This document shows positions 8,873-17,883 of a stretch of DNA of 64,000 bases, in pieces. The DNA comes from Clostridiales bacterium. GTDB taxonomy: Bacteria > Bacillota > Clostridia > Saccharofermentanales > Saccharofermentanaceae. Where the stretch lies: NCBI GenBank assembly GCA_017478485.1, contig JAFVDI010000012.1, positions 1 through 64,000 of the forward strand, written 5' to 3'. The notes under the pieces are model-generated. The model searched no databases and was not told where the DNA came from. It saw only the letters and a list, made by a program, of their open reading frames with translations. A program made the position numbers and the translations under genes. Position 1 is the stretch's first letter. Each line of letters begins with the position of its first letter.

Positions 8873-9969
8873 GCAGATTTTGGAACAAAACGATAAATGA
8901 GACCACTCCCTATGTTGCGGGCGAACAGCCCAAGGCAGGGGAGAAGGTCATTAAACTCAATACCAACGAGAATCCTTTTCCGCCGTCACCGGCAGTAAAC
9001 AAGGCTATCGCTGAGTTTGACACGGCAACATTAAGGCTCTATCCGGACACCAACGCAACTCCGGTAGTCAATGCCGTTGCTGCCGTTGAGAAAGTTAAGC
9101 CTTCACAGGTCTTTGTTGGAAACGGTTCTGACGAAGTTCTGGCGCTGTGCTTTCAGACATTCTTCGAAAAGGCATGTGATACGGATCTTCCGGTACTTAC
9201 ACCTGAGTTCTCATACAGCTTCTATCCTGTCTATGAGGAGTTCTACAGGATCCGCTCAAAGAAGATCCCTCTTCGCGAAGACTACAGGCTAGAGCCTTCC
9301 GATTACATCGGAATTCCCAACTGCGGTATCGCGATCGCAAATCCGAATGCACCGACTTCAAGGGCCATCTCTCTTGATGACATCGCTAAGATCTGCGAAG
9401 CAAACCCCGATTCGGTCGTCATGATCGATGAGGCATATGCATATTTTGAAGAGGAGTACGAGACTGCAGTCTCATTGCTCCCGAAATATCCCAACCTCTG
9501 CGTCGTAAGAACGACATCAAAGTCCTACAGTCTGGCAGGTCTCCGCATCGGTTATGCGATAGCTTCGGAGGAGCTGATCGAAGGCCTCTTAAGGGCAAGG
9601 GATTCTTTCAATTCCTATCCGATCGACAGACTCGCCCAGGCAATAGGCGCTGCGGCCATAAGCGATGTTGATTATCACAGGAAATGCAGGGAAGAGCTGA
9701 TCAAGATAAGGAAATATACCGCAGAAGAACTTAAGAACCTCGGATTCACGATGCCTGATTCTTCCGCGAACTTCCTTTTCGCAAAGCCTCCCGTATGTAT
9801 TGATGCAGAAACGTTATATAAAAATCTGCGTGCAAAGGGTATACTTGTAAGGTATTTCAAAACGCCCGGGATCAACGATCACCTGCGCATTTCGATAGGA
9901 ACGCAGGATGAGATGGAAGAGTTCATCAGAAACGTCAAGGAGGAGATCGCTAATGTCACGAACAGCTGA
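8869..9969 (+). CDS. hisC: Histidinol-phosphate aminotransferase HisC
   Basis: PLP-dependent class I/II aminotransferase that converts imidazole-acetol phosphate and glutamate to histidinol phosphate. The 366-residue protein shows the typical N-terminus [13 protein letters not shown], the PLP-site segments VGNGSDEVL and MIDEAYAYF, and the Schiff-base lysine in [16 protein letters not shown]. Its start overlaps the hisD stop (ATGA). Its last 17 bases overlap the start of hisB, so the two are probably translationally coupled. Confidence 0.95.
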   Translation: MSRFWNKTINETTPYVAGEQPKAGEKVIKLNTNENPFPPSPAVNKAIAEFDTATLRLYPDTNATPVVNAVAAVEKVKPSQVFVGNGSDEVLALCFQTFFEKACDTDLPVLTPEFSYSFYPVYEEFYRIRSKKIPLREDYRLEPSDYIGIPNCGIAIANPNAPTSRAISLDDIAKICEANPDSVVMIDEAYAYFEEEYETAVSLLPKYPNLCVVRTTSKSYSLAGLRIGYAIASEELIEGLLRARDSFNSYPIDRLAQAIGAAAISDVDYHRKCREELIKIRKYTAEELKNLGFTMPDSSANFLFAKPPVCIDAETLYKNLRAKGILVRYFKTPGINDHLRISIGTQDEMEEFIRNVKEEIANVTNS

Positions 9970-10543
9970 GATTGCAAGAAAGACAAAGGAAACCGATATC
10001 AAGGTCAGGATCGACCTCGATGGAAACGGCACATATGACATCAATACCGGCATCGGTTTTTTCGATCACATGCTCTCCGCTCTTTCCAAACACTCAGGCA
10101 TAGACATGGATATCAAGTGTGTCGGTGATCTGAACGTTGATGCACATCATTCCGTAGAAGATGTCGGAATCGTTTTGGGCCAGGCAGTAGCTCAGGCTCT
10201 CGGCGATAAGGTCGGCATTAGACGTTTCGGCTCCTGCGCCGTTCCCATGGACGAGGCGCTCGGAAAGGCCATAATTGACATTTCGGGAAGACCCTTCATC
10301 GTGTTTGAAGCCGAATTCGCAGGCGATATGTGCGGTGAGATGGATACACAGCTTTTTGAGGAATTCTTCAGAAGTTTCGCGTTCAATGCGGGCATCACTC
10401 TGCACATCAGCGCGCCTTACGGAGTCAACGATCACCACAAGGCTGAGGCAATGTTCAAGGCACTTGCAAGAGCGCTCAGACAGGCGGTCGAAGAAGACCC
10501 CAGGTTCGCCGGCCAGGTCGTCTCAACTAAAGGTACTTTATAA
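9953..10543 (+). CDS. hisB: Imidazoleglycerol-phosphate dehydratase HisB
   Basis: Manganese enzyme that dehydrates imidazoleglycerol phosphate. The 196-residue protein carries the family metal motifs [26 protein letters not shown] and [12 protein letters not shown]. It is the single-function form, with no phosphatase domain. The ATG at 9953 is chosen because AAGGAGGAG lies just upstream and the protein then begins MSRTAEIAR. The frame stays open to an ATG at 9908, but that would add 15 residues that look like a shadow of hisC. Confidence 0.95.
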   Translation: MSRTAEIARKTKETDIKVRIDLDGNGTYDINTGIGFFDHMLSALSKHSGIDMDIKCVGDLNVDAHHSVEDVGIVLGQAVAQALGDKVGIRRFGSCAVPMDEALGKAIIDISGRPFIVFEAEFAGDMCGEMDTQLFEEFFRSFAFNAGITLHISAPYGVNDHHKAEAMFKALARALRQAVEEDPRFAGQVVSTKGTL

Positions 10544-10563
10544 TTTTATCGGAGGATATATAA

Positions 10564-11445
10564 ATGCTTATTAAGGATACTGATTTTATCGATCAGCCGA
10601 TGCTCTCCAAGGGCAAGGTAAGGAACATCTACGATCTCGGAGATTCACTCCTGCTCGTCGTAACCGACAGGATCTCGGCTTTTGACGTCATCTTCGATGA
10701 ACTGATCCCCGACAAGGGAAGAGTCCTTTCATCGATCTCTGAATTCTGGTTTGATTTCACAAAGGACATCATCCCGAACCACGTCATCACCACGGATGTT
10801 TCCAAGTATCCTATGGGATTTGACAAGTACAAGGAAGAACTCCAGGGAAGATCAATGCTCGTAAAAAAGGCGCAGATGCTTCCCGCAGAGTGCATCGTAA
10901 GAGGTTATCTCGAAGGATCCGCGCTTAAGGAATACAAGAAGTCCGGAACCGTCGGAGGCATCAGGATGCCTGAGGGAATGGTACAGGGCGACAAGCTCCC
11001 CGAACCTCTTTTCACGCCTTCAACAAAGGCTGACGAGGGTCACGACATCAACATCACATACGACCAGCTGGTCGACCTTATCGGCCAGGAGGATGCTTCC
11101 GCTCTGAGAGACGCATCTCTTGCGCTTTATAAGAAAGTATCCGAGTACGCTCTTACAAAAGGCCTCATCCTCGCAGATACAAAGTTCGAGTTCGGAAAGA
11201 TCGACGGCGTTCTCACCGTATGCGATGAGATGTTCACACCTGACTCTTCAAGATTCTGGGATGCATCCGAGTATGAACCCGGTCACGCTCAGAAGAGCTT
11301 CGACAAGCAGTTTCTCAGAGAATGGCTCGAGACACTCGACTGGGATAAGACATATCCCGCGCCTCATCTCCCGCAGGAGATCATCGACAAGACAGCCGAA
11401 AAGTACCGCGAGTGCTACTCACGTATAACAGGAAAGGAAATCTGA
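10564..11445 (+). CDS. purC: SAICAR synthetase PurC inside the his operon
   Basis: Phosphoribosylaminoimidazole-succinocarboxamide synthase, an ATP-dependent ligase of purine synthesis. The 293-residue protein is the longer type. It has GKVRNIYDLGD at the N-terminus, VTDRISAFDVIFDE, the segment ECIVRGYLEGSALKEYKKSG and the site KADEGHDINI. It has its own ribosome site (ATCGGAGGA) 20 bases after hisB and leads into hisH five bases later. Its product is one step before AICAR, which is also released by HisF/HisH, so the two pathways meet here. Confidence 0.96.
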   Translation: MLIKDTDFIDQPMLSKGKVRNIYDLGDSLLLVVTDRISAFDVIFDELIPDKGRVLSSISEFWFDFTKDIIPNHVITTDVSKYPMGFDKYKEELQGRSMLVKKAQMLPAECIVRGYLEGSALKEYKKSGTVGGIRMPEGMVQGDKLPEPLFTPSTKADEGHDINITYDQLVDLIGQEDASALRDASLALYKKVSEYALTKGLILADTKFEFGKIDGVLTVCDEMFTPDSSRFWDASEYEPGHAQKSFDKQFLREWLETLDWDKTYPAPHLPQEIIDKTAEKYRECYSRITGKEI

Positions 11446-11449
11446 TCCT

Positions 11450-12070
11450 TTGATTGCAATAATCGATTACGGCATGGGCAATCTCGGCTCCGTCGCGAAA
11501 GCCCTTAAATATCTTAATTACGATTCGGTCATCACAAGTGATCCGAAAGTGATATCTGCAGCGTCGGGAGTTATACTTCCCGGCGTCGGTGCTTTTGCGC
11601 CCGCAATGGAAAACTTGAGAAACCGCGGACTGGATAACGTCATAATCGAATCAGCATACAGCGGAAAACCTTTTCTGGGCATCTGCCTCGGAATGCAGCT
11701 CCTGATGGAAGGATCACAGGAAGGCTTAAACCTCGCCTTTTCGATGGGCGAATATGTTTCCGGCCTGGGCATCATCCCCGGAAAGGTAAGAAAGTTCAAC
11801 AGCGAGAACCTCAAGGTTCCGCAGATCGGCTGGAACAGGCTTGTTGACTGCACCGGTTCGCTCCTAAGCGAAGGCGACTATGTTTACTTTGTCCATTCCT
11901 ATTACTGCCTGCCCGAGCATAAGGATGACGTAGCAGGCTGTGCCGAGTACGGCATTAAGTATTGTGCCGCCATCGAGCACGAGAATGTTTTCGCCACACA
12001 GTTCCACCCGGAGAAGAGCGGCGAGGCCGGACTCCAGATCCTTAATAAATTCGCGATGAGGACCAGATAA
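11450..12070 (+). CDS. hisH: Imidazole glycerol phosphate synthase glutaminase subunit HisH
   Basis: Class I glutamine amidotransferase that feeds ammonia to HisF. The 206-residue protein has the oxyanion and nucleophile elbow GICLGMQLL with Cys79, and the catalytic pair in QFHPEKSG (His186, Glu188). The start is TTG at 11450. That choice gives the expected N-terminus MIAIIDYGMGN, and no ATG is available nearby. The stop overlaps the hisA start by one base. Confidence 0.95.
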   Translation: MIAIIDYGMGNLGSVAKALKYLNYDSVITSDPKVISAASGVILPGVGAFAPAMENLRNRGLDNVIIESAYSGKPFLGICLGMQLLMEGSQEGLNLAFSMGEYVSGLGIIPGKVRKFNSENLKVPQIGWNRLVDCTGSLLSEGDYVYFVHSYYCLPEHKDDVAGCAEYGIKYCAAIEHENVFATQFHPEKSGEAGLQILNKFAMRTR

Positions 12071-12783
12071 TGATCATATTGCCCGCAATCGATCTGATCG
12101 GCGGAAAGTGCGTCCGCCTGAGACAGGGAAGATACGACGACGTTACCATCTATAATGATTCACCGCTTGACCAGGCATACATGTTCAGGGACGCAGGCGC
12201 TTCATGGATCCATGTTGTGGATCTTGATGCCGCAAAGAGCGGTGTTCCCGAGAATCACGAGATCATCAGGGAGATAGCAGTTAAGACAGGTCTGAAGGTC
12301 GATACCGGCGGCGGTATCCGCAATATGGACACGCTTGCAAAGTGGATCGAGGAATACGGTGTTTCGAGAGCGGTTCTCGGAACGGCCGCAGTCAAGGATC
12401 CTGAGTTCACCAGAAAAGCTATCGAGAGATTCGGCGATAAGGTTGCCATCGGAATAGATGCACATGACGGCTTTGTTTCCGTTGACGGATGGACATCGGA
12501 TTCGGAACTCAGGGCAGTCGATTTCGCGCTCAAGTGTAAAGAGATCGGTGCAAAGACCGTCGTATTCACTGACATCTCAAGAGACGGAATGCTCACGGGC
12601 CCCGCTGTTGAGGCAACAAAGGAAATGGTCGAAAAGACGGGACTGGATGTTATCGCTTCAGGCGGCATTGGTTCCGATTCAGACGTTGAACTGATAAAGA
12701 CCTCAGGCTGTGCCGGCGTAATCATCGGCAAGGCCATATATGAAGGAAAGGTGGATCTGGCAAAGTGCTTACGAAACGCATAA
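12070..12783 (+). CDS. hisA: ProFAR isomerase HisA
   Basis: Phosphoribosylformimino-5-aminoimidazole carboxamide ribotide isomerase, a (beta/alpha)8 barrel of 237 residues. It shows [16 protein letters not shown] at the N-terminus with catalytic Asp8, the half-barrel phosphate sites GGGIRNMDT and ASGGIGS, and catalytic Asp in [11 protein letters not shown]. It overlaps hisH by one base (TAATG) and hisF by 19 bases. Confidence 0.95.
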   Translation: MIILPAIDLIGGKCVRLRQGRYDDVTIYNDSPLDQAYMFRDAGASWIHVVDLDAAKSGVPENHEIIREIAVKTGLKVDTGGGIRNMDTLAKWIEEYGVSRAVLGTAAVKDPEFTRKAIERFGDKVAIGIDAHDGFVSVDGWTSDSELRAVDFALKCKEIGAKTVVFTDISRDGMLTGPAVEATKEMVEKTGLDVIASGGIGSDSDVELIKTSGCAGVIIGKAIYEGKVDLAKCLRNA

Positions 12784-13901
12784 TCCCGTGTCTCGATGTC
12801 AAGGACGGACGTGTCGTAAAGGGTGTTAACTTCGTATCCTTAAGGGATGCGGGTGACCCCGTCGAATGCGCGAAAACCTATAACATGTCCGGCGCGGATG
12901 AGCTGGTCTTCCTTGATATAACGGCAACTCTCGAATCACGCGACACTACCGTCGATATGGCGCGCCGCGTTGCCGAGCAGGTCTTCATTCCGTTTACCGT
13001 AGGCGGCGGCATCCGCACATGCGAAGACATCCAGGCGCTCCTTAACGCAGGCGCAGACAAGGTTTCCCTTAACTCTGCCGCCGTAAAGGATCCCGATTTC
13101 GTAAAGCGCGCCGCTGAAATGTTCGGTTCACAGTGCATCGTTGCCGCGATCGACGTTAAGTCAAGGGAGGGAGATGACAGATTCCCTTCAGGTTATGAGG
13201 TAGTGATCGCAGGCGGAACAAAGCCCACCGGTCTTGATGCTCTTGAATGGGCGAAGAAGGCGGTCGATCTCGGAGCAGGAGAGATCCTTCTTACCTCAAT
13301 GGACAAGGACGGCACCAAGTCAGGCTATGACAATAAGATCACTTCCATGATCTCCGAAGCCGTAAGCGTTCCGGTCATCGCATCGGGCGGAGCCGGAAGC
13401 CTCAAAGACTTTGAGGATGCAATCGTTGACGGAAAAGCTGATGCCGTACTTGCGGCAAGCCTTTTCCACTTCGGCGAGATCGAGATAAATGATCTCAAGG
13501 AATATCTTGCATCAAAAGGCATCCCGGTAAGAGAGATGCCCAAGAGTCTTTACATGTGGGCAAACATGAAAAAGAACAGCGACGGTCTCGTTCCGGCAAT
13601 CACGCAGGATGCCGAGACAGGCGAAGTCCTCATGATGGCGTACATGAACTATGAGGCTTTCAGGCTGACTGAAGAAACGGGATACATGCACTACTATTCA
13701 AGATCGAGAAAGTGCCAGTGGAAGAAGGGCGAGACCTCGGGCCATGTCCAGAAGGTAATAAGCGCTTCGATCGACTGCGACCGCGACACGCTCCTTTACA
13801 AGATCGACCAGACCGGAGCGGCATGCCACACGGGCAACAGGTCATGCTTTTATACCCCGCTGAATGAATGGAATTATTTGAAGGATAATAAAGAAGAATA
13901 A
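12765..13901 (+). CDS. hisF: HisF-HisI fusion: IGP synthase cyclase and phosphoribosyl-AMP cyclohydrolase
   Basis: A 378-residue fusion. Residues 1-~255 are HisF, the cyclase barrel that makes IGP and AICAR, with [17 protein letters not shown] (catalytic Asp near 10), [19 protein letters not shown] and VIASGGAGS. Residues ~270-375 are HisI, the zinc- and magnesium-dependent cyclohydrolase, with [30 protein letters not shown] and the Cys ligands in [10 protein letters not shown]. There is no internal stop or frameshift. HisI is more often fused to HisE, which here is a separate downstream gene. The start is GTG inside the end of hisA. Confidence 0.93.
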   Translation: MLTKRIIPCLDVKDGRVVKGVNFVSLRDAGDPVECAKTYNMSGADELVFLDITATLESRDTTVDMARRVAEQVFIPFTVGGGIRTCEDIQALLNAGADKVSLNSAAVKDPDFVKRAAEMFGSQCIVAAIDVKSREGDDRFPSGYEVVIAGGTKPTGLDALEWAKKAVDLGAGEILLTSMDKDGTKSGYDNKITSMISEAVSVPVIASGGAGSLKDFEDAIVDGKADAVLAASLFHFGEIEINDLKEYLASKGIPVREMPKSLYMWANMKKNSDGLVPAITQDAETGEVLMMAYMNYEAFRLTEETGYMHYYSRSRKCQWKKGETSGHVQKVISASIDCDRDTLLYKIDQTGAACHTGNRSCFYTPLNEWNYLKDNKEE

Positions 13902-13913
13902 GGAGAGTATGAA

Positions 13914-14192
13914 ATGGACGTAATCAGAGAGCTTTACAGTGTAGTTACCGACAGGAAGGCAAATCCGGTCGAGGGTTCATACACAAACTATCTTTTCGAC
14001 AAAGGTACCGACAAGATCTCAAAGAAGGTCGGCGAGGAGGCCGTTGAGGTCGTTATTGCCGCTTCACAGCGTGACAGGAAAGCCACGATCCAGGAGATCG
14101 CGGATCTTCAGTATCATCTTCTCGTGCTGATGGTCGACAGAGGCATCACGATCGATGACGTCGAGGCTGAGCTCAGATCACGCAGAAGTTAA
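13914..14192 (+). CDS. hisE: Phosphoribosyl-ATP pyrophosphatase HisE
   Basis: All-alpha MazG-like pyrophosphohydrolase of 92 residues that makes phosphoribosyl-AMP, the step before HisI. The signature KKVGEEAVEVVIAA and the downstream EIADLQYHLLVLM carry the acidic metal ligands. It is the last gene of the his operon, 12 bases after hisF/I with AGGAGAG in the gap. No terminator hairpin follows. The rpmG promoter starts eight bases later. Confidence 0.95.
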   Translation: MDVIRELYSVVTDRKANPVEGSYTNYLFDKGTDKISKKVGEEAVEVVIAASQRDRKATIQEIADLQYHLLVLMVDRGITIDDVEAELRSRRS

Positions 14193-14199
14193 TATATTG

Positions 14200-14229
14200 T
14201 TGACTTTCTTTGGGGTGCTGTGATAAAAT
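14200..14229 (+). promoter_or_regulatory. Promoter of the rpmG-secE-nusG operon
   Basis: TTGACT at 14200-14205, an 18-base spacer and TAAAAT at 14224-14229. The spacer holds CTTTGGGGT at 14208-14216, the same nine bases as in the rplK promoter 1.2 kb downstream. Confidence 0.75.
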
Positions 14230-14330
14230 CTTTTCGCTAACCCGCTAGGGGGTTTTTTAGTTTGCGCGGATAACGGCGCTGAGGAACCCCGCAAAGCAAG
14301 GAAACAAAAGGTTTCGGAGGTATTAGGACC

Positions 14331-14495
14331 ATGGCAAAAGCCGGTGCTCGTGATAAGCTGACACTCGCATGCACAGAGTGCAAGCAGAGAAATTATCAGA
14401 CATTCAAGAATAAGAAGAACAACACAGAAAGGCTTGAACTCAAGAAGTACTGCCCTTTCTGCCGCAAGCATACCATTCACAGGGAATCTAAATAA
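14331..14495 (+). CDS. rpmG: 50S ribosomal protein L33
   Basis: A 54-residue ribosomal protein. It is of the zinc-binding type, with two CxxC pairs (CTEC near residue 14, CPFC near 44), and has the [11 protein letters not shown] core and [12 protein letters not shown] end typical of L33. A short N-terminal MAKAGARDK precedes the core. The ribosome site TCGGAGG lies 10-16 bases upstream. Its place before secE and nusG is the standard order in Firmicutes. Confidence 0.95.
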   Translation: MAKAGARDKLTLACTECKQRNYQTFKNKKNNTERLELKKYCPFCRKHTIHRESK

Positions 14496-14513
14496 TCCCG
14501 AGGGACTGTTAAA

Positions 14514-14843
14514 ATGGCTGACAAAAAGGGAAATATTTTCCAGCGCGCTGCGAAGGGCTTTGCTGACGTAATCACAGAGCTCAAGAGAGTTACATGGCCT
14601 ACAAAGGACAAACTCGCTAAGACTTCCGCAGTTGTTTTGCTTGTTATCGCATTTTTCGCTGTTTATCTTACGATAATCGGATCCGGCGGACGCTGGGTTC
14701 TTGATAAGATCGGTTTCTACAACATCGTAGAGACAACAGCGGCATCAACTGAAGCAACGACTGCAGCATCAGAGACAACAGCTGCAGCTGAGACAACTGC
14801 CGCTTCCGAGACTGCTGCTGCAACAGAGTCAAGCGCAGGCTAA
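14514..14843 (+). CDS. secE: Preprotein translocase subunit SecE with low-complexity tail
   Basis: Essential membrane subunit that clamps SecY. Residues ~10-65 are the conserved part: amphipathic helix FADVITELKRVTWPTKDKL and a single membrane helix SAVVLLVIAFFAVYLTIIG. Bacterial single-span SecE is normally about 60-75 residues. Here ~35 extra residues follow, made almost only of Thr, Ala, Ser and Glu in imperfect TTAASE-type repeats. By family topology this tail would face outside. It lies 18 bases after rpmG. Confidence 0.94.
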   Translation: MADKKGNIFQRAAKGFADVITELKRVTWPTKDKLAKTSAVVLLVIAFFAVYLTIIGSGGRWVLDKIGFYNIVETTAASTEATTAASETTAAAETTAASETAAATESSAG

Positions 14844-14872
14844 GGGACCAGAGATATTTAGGAGTTATATAA

Positions 14873-15421
14873 ATGCCGGATAACAATGAAGCTAAGTGGT
14901 ACATAATCCATACCTTCGGCGGTTACGAGAAGAAGGTCAAGACTTCAATTGAAAACTACGCAAGGGCCCAGGGGATGGAAGACATCATCCAGCAGGTCTA
15001 TCTGCCTACAGATATCGTAGTTGAGACGAAGAACGGCAAGCGTAAGGAAGTTGAGAAGCTCAGATTCCCCAACTATCTTTTCCTGAAGCTTGTTTACGGC
15101 AATAACGAAAAGGTTGACAAGGACCTTTGGTACAAGATCCGCAACACAAACGGAGTTACGGGTTTCGTTGCACCTGATCCCAACAAGCCGTCCCCGATGA
15201 CGGAAGAGGATCAGATTAAGATGGGTCTCATCGTTCCTACGACTGTTGAGGTCGATTACAAGATCGGTGATCTCATCATCATCACAGACGGTCCTTTCAA
15301 GGACAGCAAGGCTGTCGTTAAGGACATCAACGAAGAGAAGCAGCAGGTTACCGTTACGGTCTCAATGTTCGGCCGTGAGACACCTGTAACGCTCGACTTC
15401 ATAAAGGTAAGAAAAGTTTAA
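14873..15421 (+). CDS. nusG: Transcription termination/antitermination protein NusG
   Basis: RNA-polymerase-associated elongation factor of 182 residues. The NGN domain starts AKWYIIHTFGGYEKKVKTSIE, and the FPNYLFLKL and NTNGVTGFV segments follow. The C-terminal KOW domain holds VDYKIGDLIIITDGPF and a VSMFGRETPVTLDF end. It is preceded by TAGGAG and directly follows secE. Confidence 0.97.
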   Translation: MPDNNEAKWYIIHTFGGYEKKVKTSIENYARAQGMEDIIQQVYLPTDIVVETKNGKRKEVEKLRFPNYLFLKLVYGNNEKVDKDLWYKIRNTNGVTGFVAPDPNKPSPMTEEDQIKMGLIVPTTVEVDYKIGDLIIITDGPFKDSKAVVKDINEEKQQVTVTVSMFGRETPVTLDFIKVRKV

Positions 15422-15430
15422 TCAATGTTA

Positions 15431-15460
15431 TTAACAGCCCTTTGGGGTTATTGATAAAAA
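15431..15460 (+). promoter_or_regulatory. Promoter-like site before rplK
   Basis: TTAACA at 15431-15436, 18-base spacer, TAAAAA at 15455-15460. The spacer carries CTTTGGGGT (15440-15448), shared with the rpmG promoter. It could start a separate rplKA transcript. Confidence 0.55.
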
Positions 15461-15482
15461 TCTATTTGGGAGGTGGCCAAGT

Positions 15483-15908
15483 ATGGCTAAGAAAGTCACA
15501 GGTTATGTAAAGCTTCAGATACCTGCAGGCAAAGCAACACCCGCGCCGCCGGTCGGACCAGCTCTTGGACAGCACGGTATCAACATCGCGCAGTTTGTCA
15601 AAGAGTTCAACGAGAGAACAGCTAAGGACGCAGGTCTCATCATTCCTGTAATCATTACAGTTTATGCTGACCGTTCGTTCACGTTCATCACGAAGACTCC
15701 GCCGGTACCGGTTCTTCTTAAGAAGACTGCAAAGATCGAGAAGGCTTCAGGACGTCCGAACACAGAGAAGGTAGCTACAGTCACAATGGATGACTGCAGA
15801 GAGATCGCTAAGATCAAGATGCCTGATGTTAATGCGTCTGATGTAGAGGCATGCGCAAGGATGGTTGCAGGTACTGCACGTTCCATGGGCATCGTCGTTA
15901 AGGATTAA
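15483..15908 (+). CDS. rplK: 50S ribosomal protein L11
   Basis: A 141-residue protein of the GTPase-associated centre that binds 23S rRNA around position 1070. The N-terminal domain starts [19 protein letters not shown] with [14 protein letters not shown], and the C-terminal RNA-binding domain includes [10 protein letters not shown]. Ribosome site GGGAGGTGG just upstream. Followed by rplA after 17 bases. Confidence 0.97.
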   Translation: MAKKVTGYVKLQIPAGKATPAPPVGPALGQHGINIAQFVKEFNERTAKDAGLIIPVIITVYADRSFTFITKTPPVPVLLKKTAKIEKASGRPNTEKVATVTMDDCREIAKIKMPDVNASDVEACARMVAGTARSMGIVVKD

Positions 15909-15925
15909 GAAAGGAGAACTGAGCA

Positions 15926-16621
15926 ATGAATAAAGGCAAGAGATATGCTGAGCTCGCAAAGCTCATTGACAAGTCGGTTCTCTATGATCCTACTGATGCA
16001 GTTAAGCTCGTTTGCGAGACAGGTAAAGCTAAATTTGATGAGACAGTAGAGCTTCACGTCCGTTTGGGCGTTGACTCACGTCACGCTGACCAGCAGGTCA
16101 GAGGTGCTGTCGTTCTTCCTCACGGTACAGGACGCACAAAGAGAGTACTCGTACTCGCTAAGGGACCTAAGGCTGATGAGGCTCAGGCAGCAGGCGCTGA
16201 TTTCGTTGGTGATGACGATATGATCAACAAGATCCAGAATGAGAACTGGTTCGACTTCGACGTTATCGTAGCTACACCCGACATGATGGGTAAGCTCGGT
16301 CGTTTAGGTAAGGTTCTCGGTCCTAAGGGACTCATGCCTAACCCTAAGGCAGGCACAGTTACAATGGATGTTGCTAAGGCTGTCAACGAAGTTAAGGCTG
16401 GTAAGATCGAGTACAGACTCGACAAGACCAACATCATTCACTGCCCGATCGGAAAGGTTTCTTTCGGAGCCGAGAAGATCGAGGAGAACCTCAAGGCACT
16501 CATGGAAGCTGTTATCAAGGCTAAGCCGGCAGCTGCAAAGGGTCAGTACATCAAGAACTGCTCCATTGCCACAACAATGGGTCCCGGAATCAAGGTTAAT
16601 GCCCAGAAGTTCGGTGCTTGA
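15926..16621 (+). CDS. rplA: 50S ribosomal protein L1
   Basis: A 231-residue protein of the L1 stalk. Conserved parts are [32 protein letters not shown], the L1 signature [22 protein letters not shown] segment near residue 125 and TMGPGIKVN at the end. In many bacteria L1 represses its own operon by binding the mRNA. No clear copy of that target was sought beyond the short leader before rplK. AAAGGAG precedes the start. Confidence 0.97.
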   Translation: MNKGKRYAELAKLIDKSVLYDPTDAVKLVCETGKAKFDETVELHVRLGVDSRHADQQVRGAVVLPHGTGRTKRVLVLAKGPKADEAQAAGADFVGDDDMINKIQNENWFDFDVIVATPDMMGKLGRLGKVLGPKGLMPNPKAGTVTMDVAKAVNEVKAGKIEYRLDKTNIIHCPIGKVSFGAEKIEENLKALMEAVIKAKPAAAKGQYIKNCSIATTMGPGIKVNAQKFGA

Positions 16622-16639
16622 TCTTGAGTAATCACAATT

Positions 16640-16790
16640 AAATACTTTCTTGCCCTAAGACAGCGGGCGGGATGAGCCAATGGCGATTCCCTCAAATGCG
16701 TAAAGCGGCCGGCCGAGGATGAGATCTACAGAGCTTATTGAGTTTTGTTAATCCCCCGGAATGCTGTCTGCAGGCCGGGGGTTTTTAATA
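16640..16790 (+). ncRNA. L10 leader with attenuator before rplJ
   Basis: The 200-base gap between rplA and rplJ holds an L10-type mRNA leader, recognised by the CCCTAAGACAGCGGGCG and GATGAGCC segments at 16653-16678. It ends in an intrinsic terminator: CCCCCGG 16753-16759 / CCGGGGG 16775-16781 plus five T. AGACAGC at 16658-16664 is the exact complement of GCTGTCT at 16763-16769 in the terminator loop. An antiterminator pairing that competes with the terminator is therefore plausible. By family knowledge, the L10-L12 complex binds such leaders to repress rplJL. Confidence 0.85.
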
Positions 16791-16824
16791 CAAAAAGAAA
16801 ATTAAAGAAGGAGGAAAAACGAAT

Positions 16825-17418
16825 ATGCCTAGTGAGAAGATTCTTGCAAAGAAGCAGCAGAACGTTGCTGAACTTACAGAAGCTTTGAAGGGCGCTGCAA
16901 CATATGTCTTCGTTTCTACAAGAGGACTTACAGTTGAGCAGGACACGAAGCTCAGAGCTGAACTCCGTGGTGCAGGCGTTAAGTTCCAGGTAATCAAGAA
17001 CACAACCCTTAAGCGCGTTTTCAAAGAGCTCGGAATCGACGGCGTAGACAGCATGTTTGAAGGTCCTACGGCAGTTGGATACTCTGATGAGGTTACAGCT
17101 CCCGCTAAGATCCTTGCTAAGTACGCTGAAGACATCGAGCCCATGGAGATCAAAGGCGGCGTAATCGACGGTAAGGTTGCTTCTGTCGCTGAGATCATTG
17201 CACTTTCGAAGGTACCGGATGTCGATACACTTCGTACACAGGTCGCTTATTCTTTGCTTTTCCCTTTTACAAAGCTCGCAATGCTTGTAAAGGCTGTAGC
17301 TGAGAAGAAGCAGGAAGAAGGCGGAGAAGCAGCTCCCGTAGCAGCACCCGCTGAAGCACCCGCAGCAGAGGAGGCACCCGCCGAAGAAGCTGTACCCGCG
17401 GAAACACCCGCAGAGTAA
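16825..17418 (+). CDS. rplJ: 50S ribosomal protein L10 with extended C-terminus
   Basis: Stalk base protein that anchors L7/L12 dimers. Residues 1-~165 are normal L10: the N-terminal EKILAKKQQNVAELTEALKG, the core LRGAGVKFQVIKNTTLKR and the C-terminal L12-binding helix. The last ~30 residues are Ala/Pro/Glu-rich, with repeated APAEAPA-like units, and make the protein 197 residues against ~165-175 in most relatives. It is preceded by GAAGGAGG and by the L10 leader, which should couple its level to free L10-L12. Confidence 0.95.
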   Translation: MPSEKILAKKQQNVAELTEALKGAATYVFVSTRGLTVEQDTKLRAELRGAGVKFQVIKNTTLKRVFKELGIDGVDSMFEGPTAVGYSDEVTAPAKILAKYAEDIEPMEIKGGVIDGKVASVAEIIALSKVPDVDTLRTQVAYSLLFPFTKLAMLVKAVAEKKQEEGGEAAPVAAPAEAPAAEEAPAEEAVPAETPAE

Positions 17419-17449
17419 TTAGCTAAAATTTCATAGGAGGAAACTTAAA

Positions 17450-17827
17450 ATGGCTAGTGAGAAAGTTACAAGCATTCTTGAAGAAATTAAGGGCCTTTCC
17501 GTAATCGAGCTTTTCGATCTTGAGAAGGCAATCGAAGAAGAGTTCGGCGTATCTGCAGCAGCAGTTGTTGCTACAGGTGCAACAGCAGGTGCAGGCGCAG
17601 CTGCAGCAGCTGAGCAGACAGAGTTCACCGTTATGCTCAAGGGCTTCGGTGATTCCAAGATGGGCGTTATCAAGGCTGTCAAGGACGCACTCGCAATGGG
17701 TCTTAAGGACGCTAAGGAGCTCGTTGAGAAGGCTCCTGTTGCTCTCAAGGAGAACGTTTCTAAGGAAGAGGCTGAAGACCTCGTTAAGAAGCTTGATGGT
17801 TCCGGCGCTGAGCTCGAGATCAAGTAA
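17450..17827 (+). CDS. rplL: 50S ribosomal protein L7/L12
   Basis: Multicopy stalk protein of 125 residues that recruits translation GTPases. The N-terminal dimerisation domain, an Ala/Gly/Thr hinge (residues ~38-55) and the C-terminal factor-binding domain with [27 protein letters not shown] sequence are all in place. It follows rplJ with an AGGAGG site. A strong terminator closes the operon, so rpoB and rpoC, the usual next genes, are not linked. Confidence 0.97.
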   Translation: MASEKVTSILEEIKGLSVIELFDLEKAIEEEFGVSAAAVVATGATAGAGAAAAAEQTEFTVMLKGFGDSKMGVIKAVKDALAMGLKDAKELVEKAPVALKENVSKEEAEDLVKKLDGSGAELEIK

Positions 17828-17852
17828 TTCTGATCATCTTAGATTGAGATTT

Positions 17853-17883
17853 AAAGGGCTGCCTTACGGGGCAGCCCTTTTGC
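17853..17883 (+). terminator. Intrinsic terminator of the rplJL operon
   Basis: Perfect stem AAAGGGCTGCC / GGCAGCCCTTT with a short loop, followed by TTTT. It lies 26 bases after the rplL stop. Confidence 0.92.

Noticed and set aside
14238..14258. Hairpin AACCC/GGGTT with T run before rpmG as an attenuator
   Set aside because: It begins within a few bases of the expected transcription start, so the RNA would still be inside the polymerase. The stem is only five pairs.
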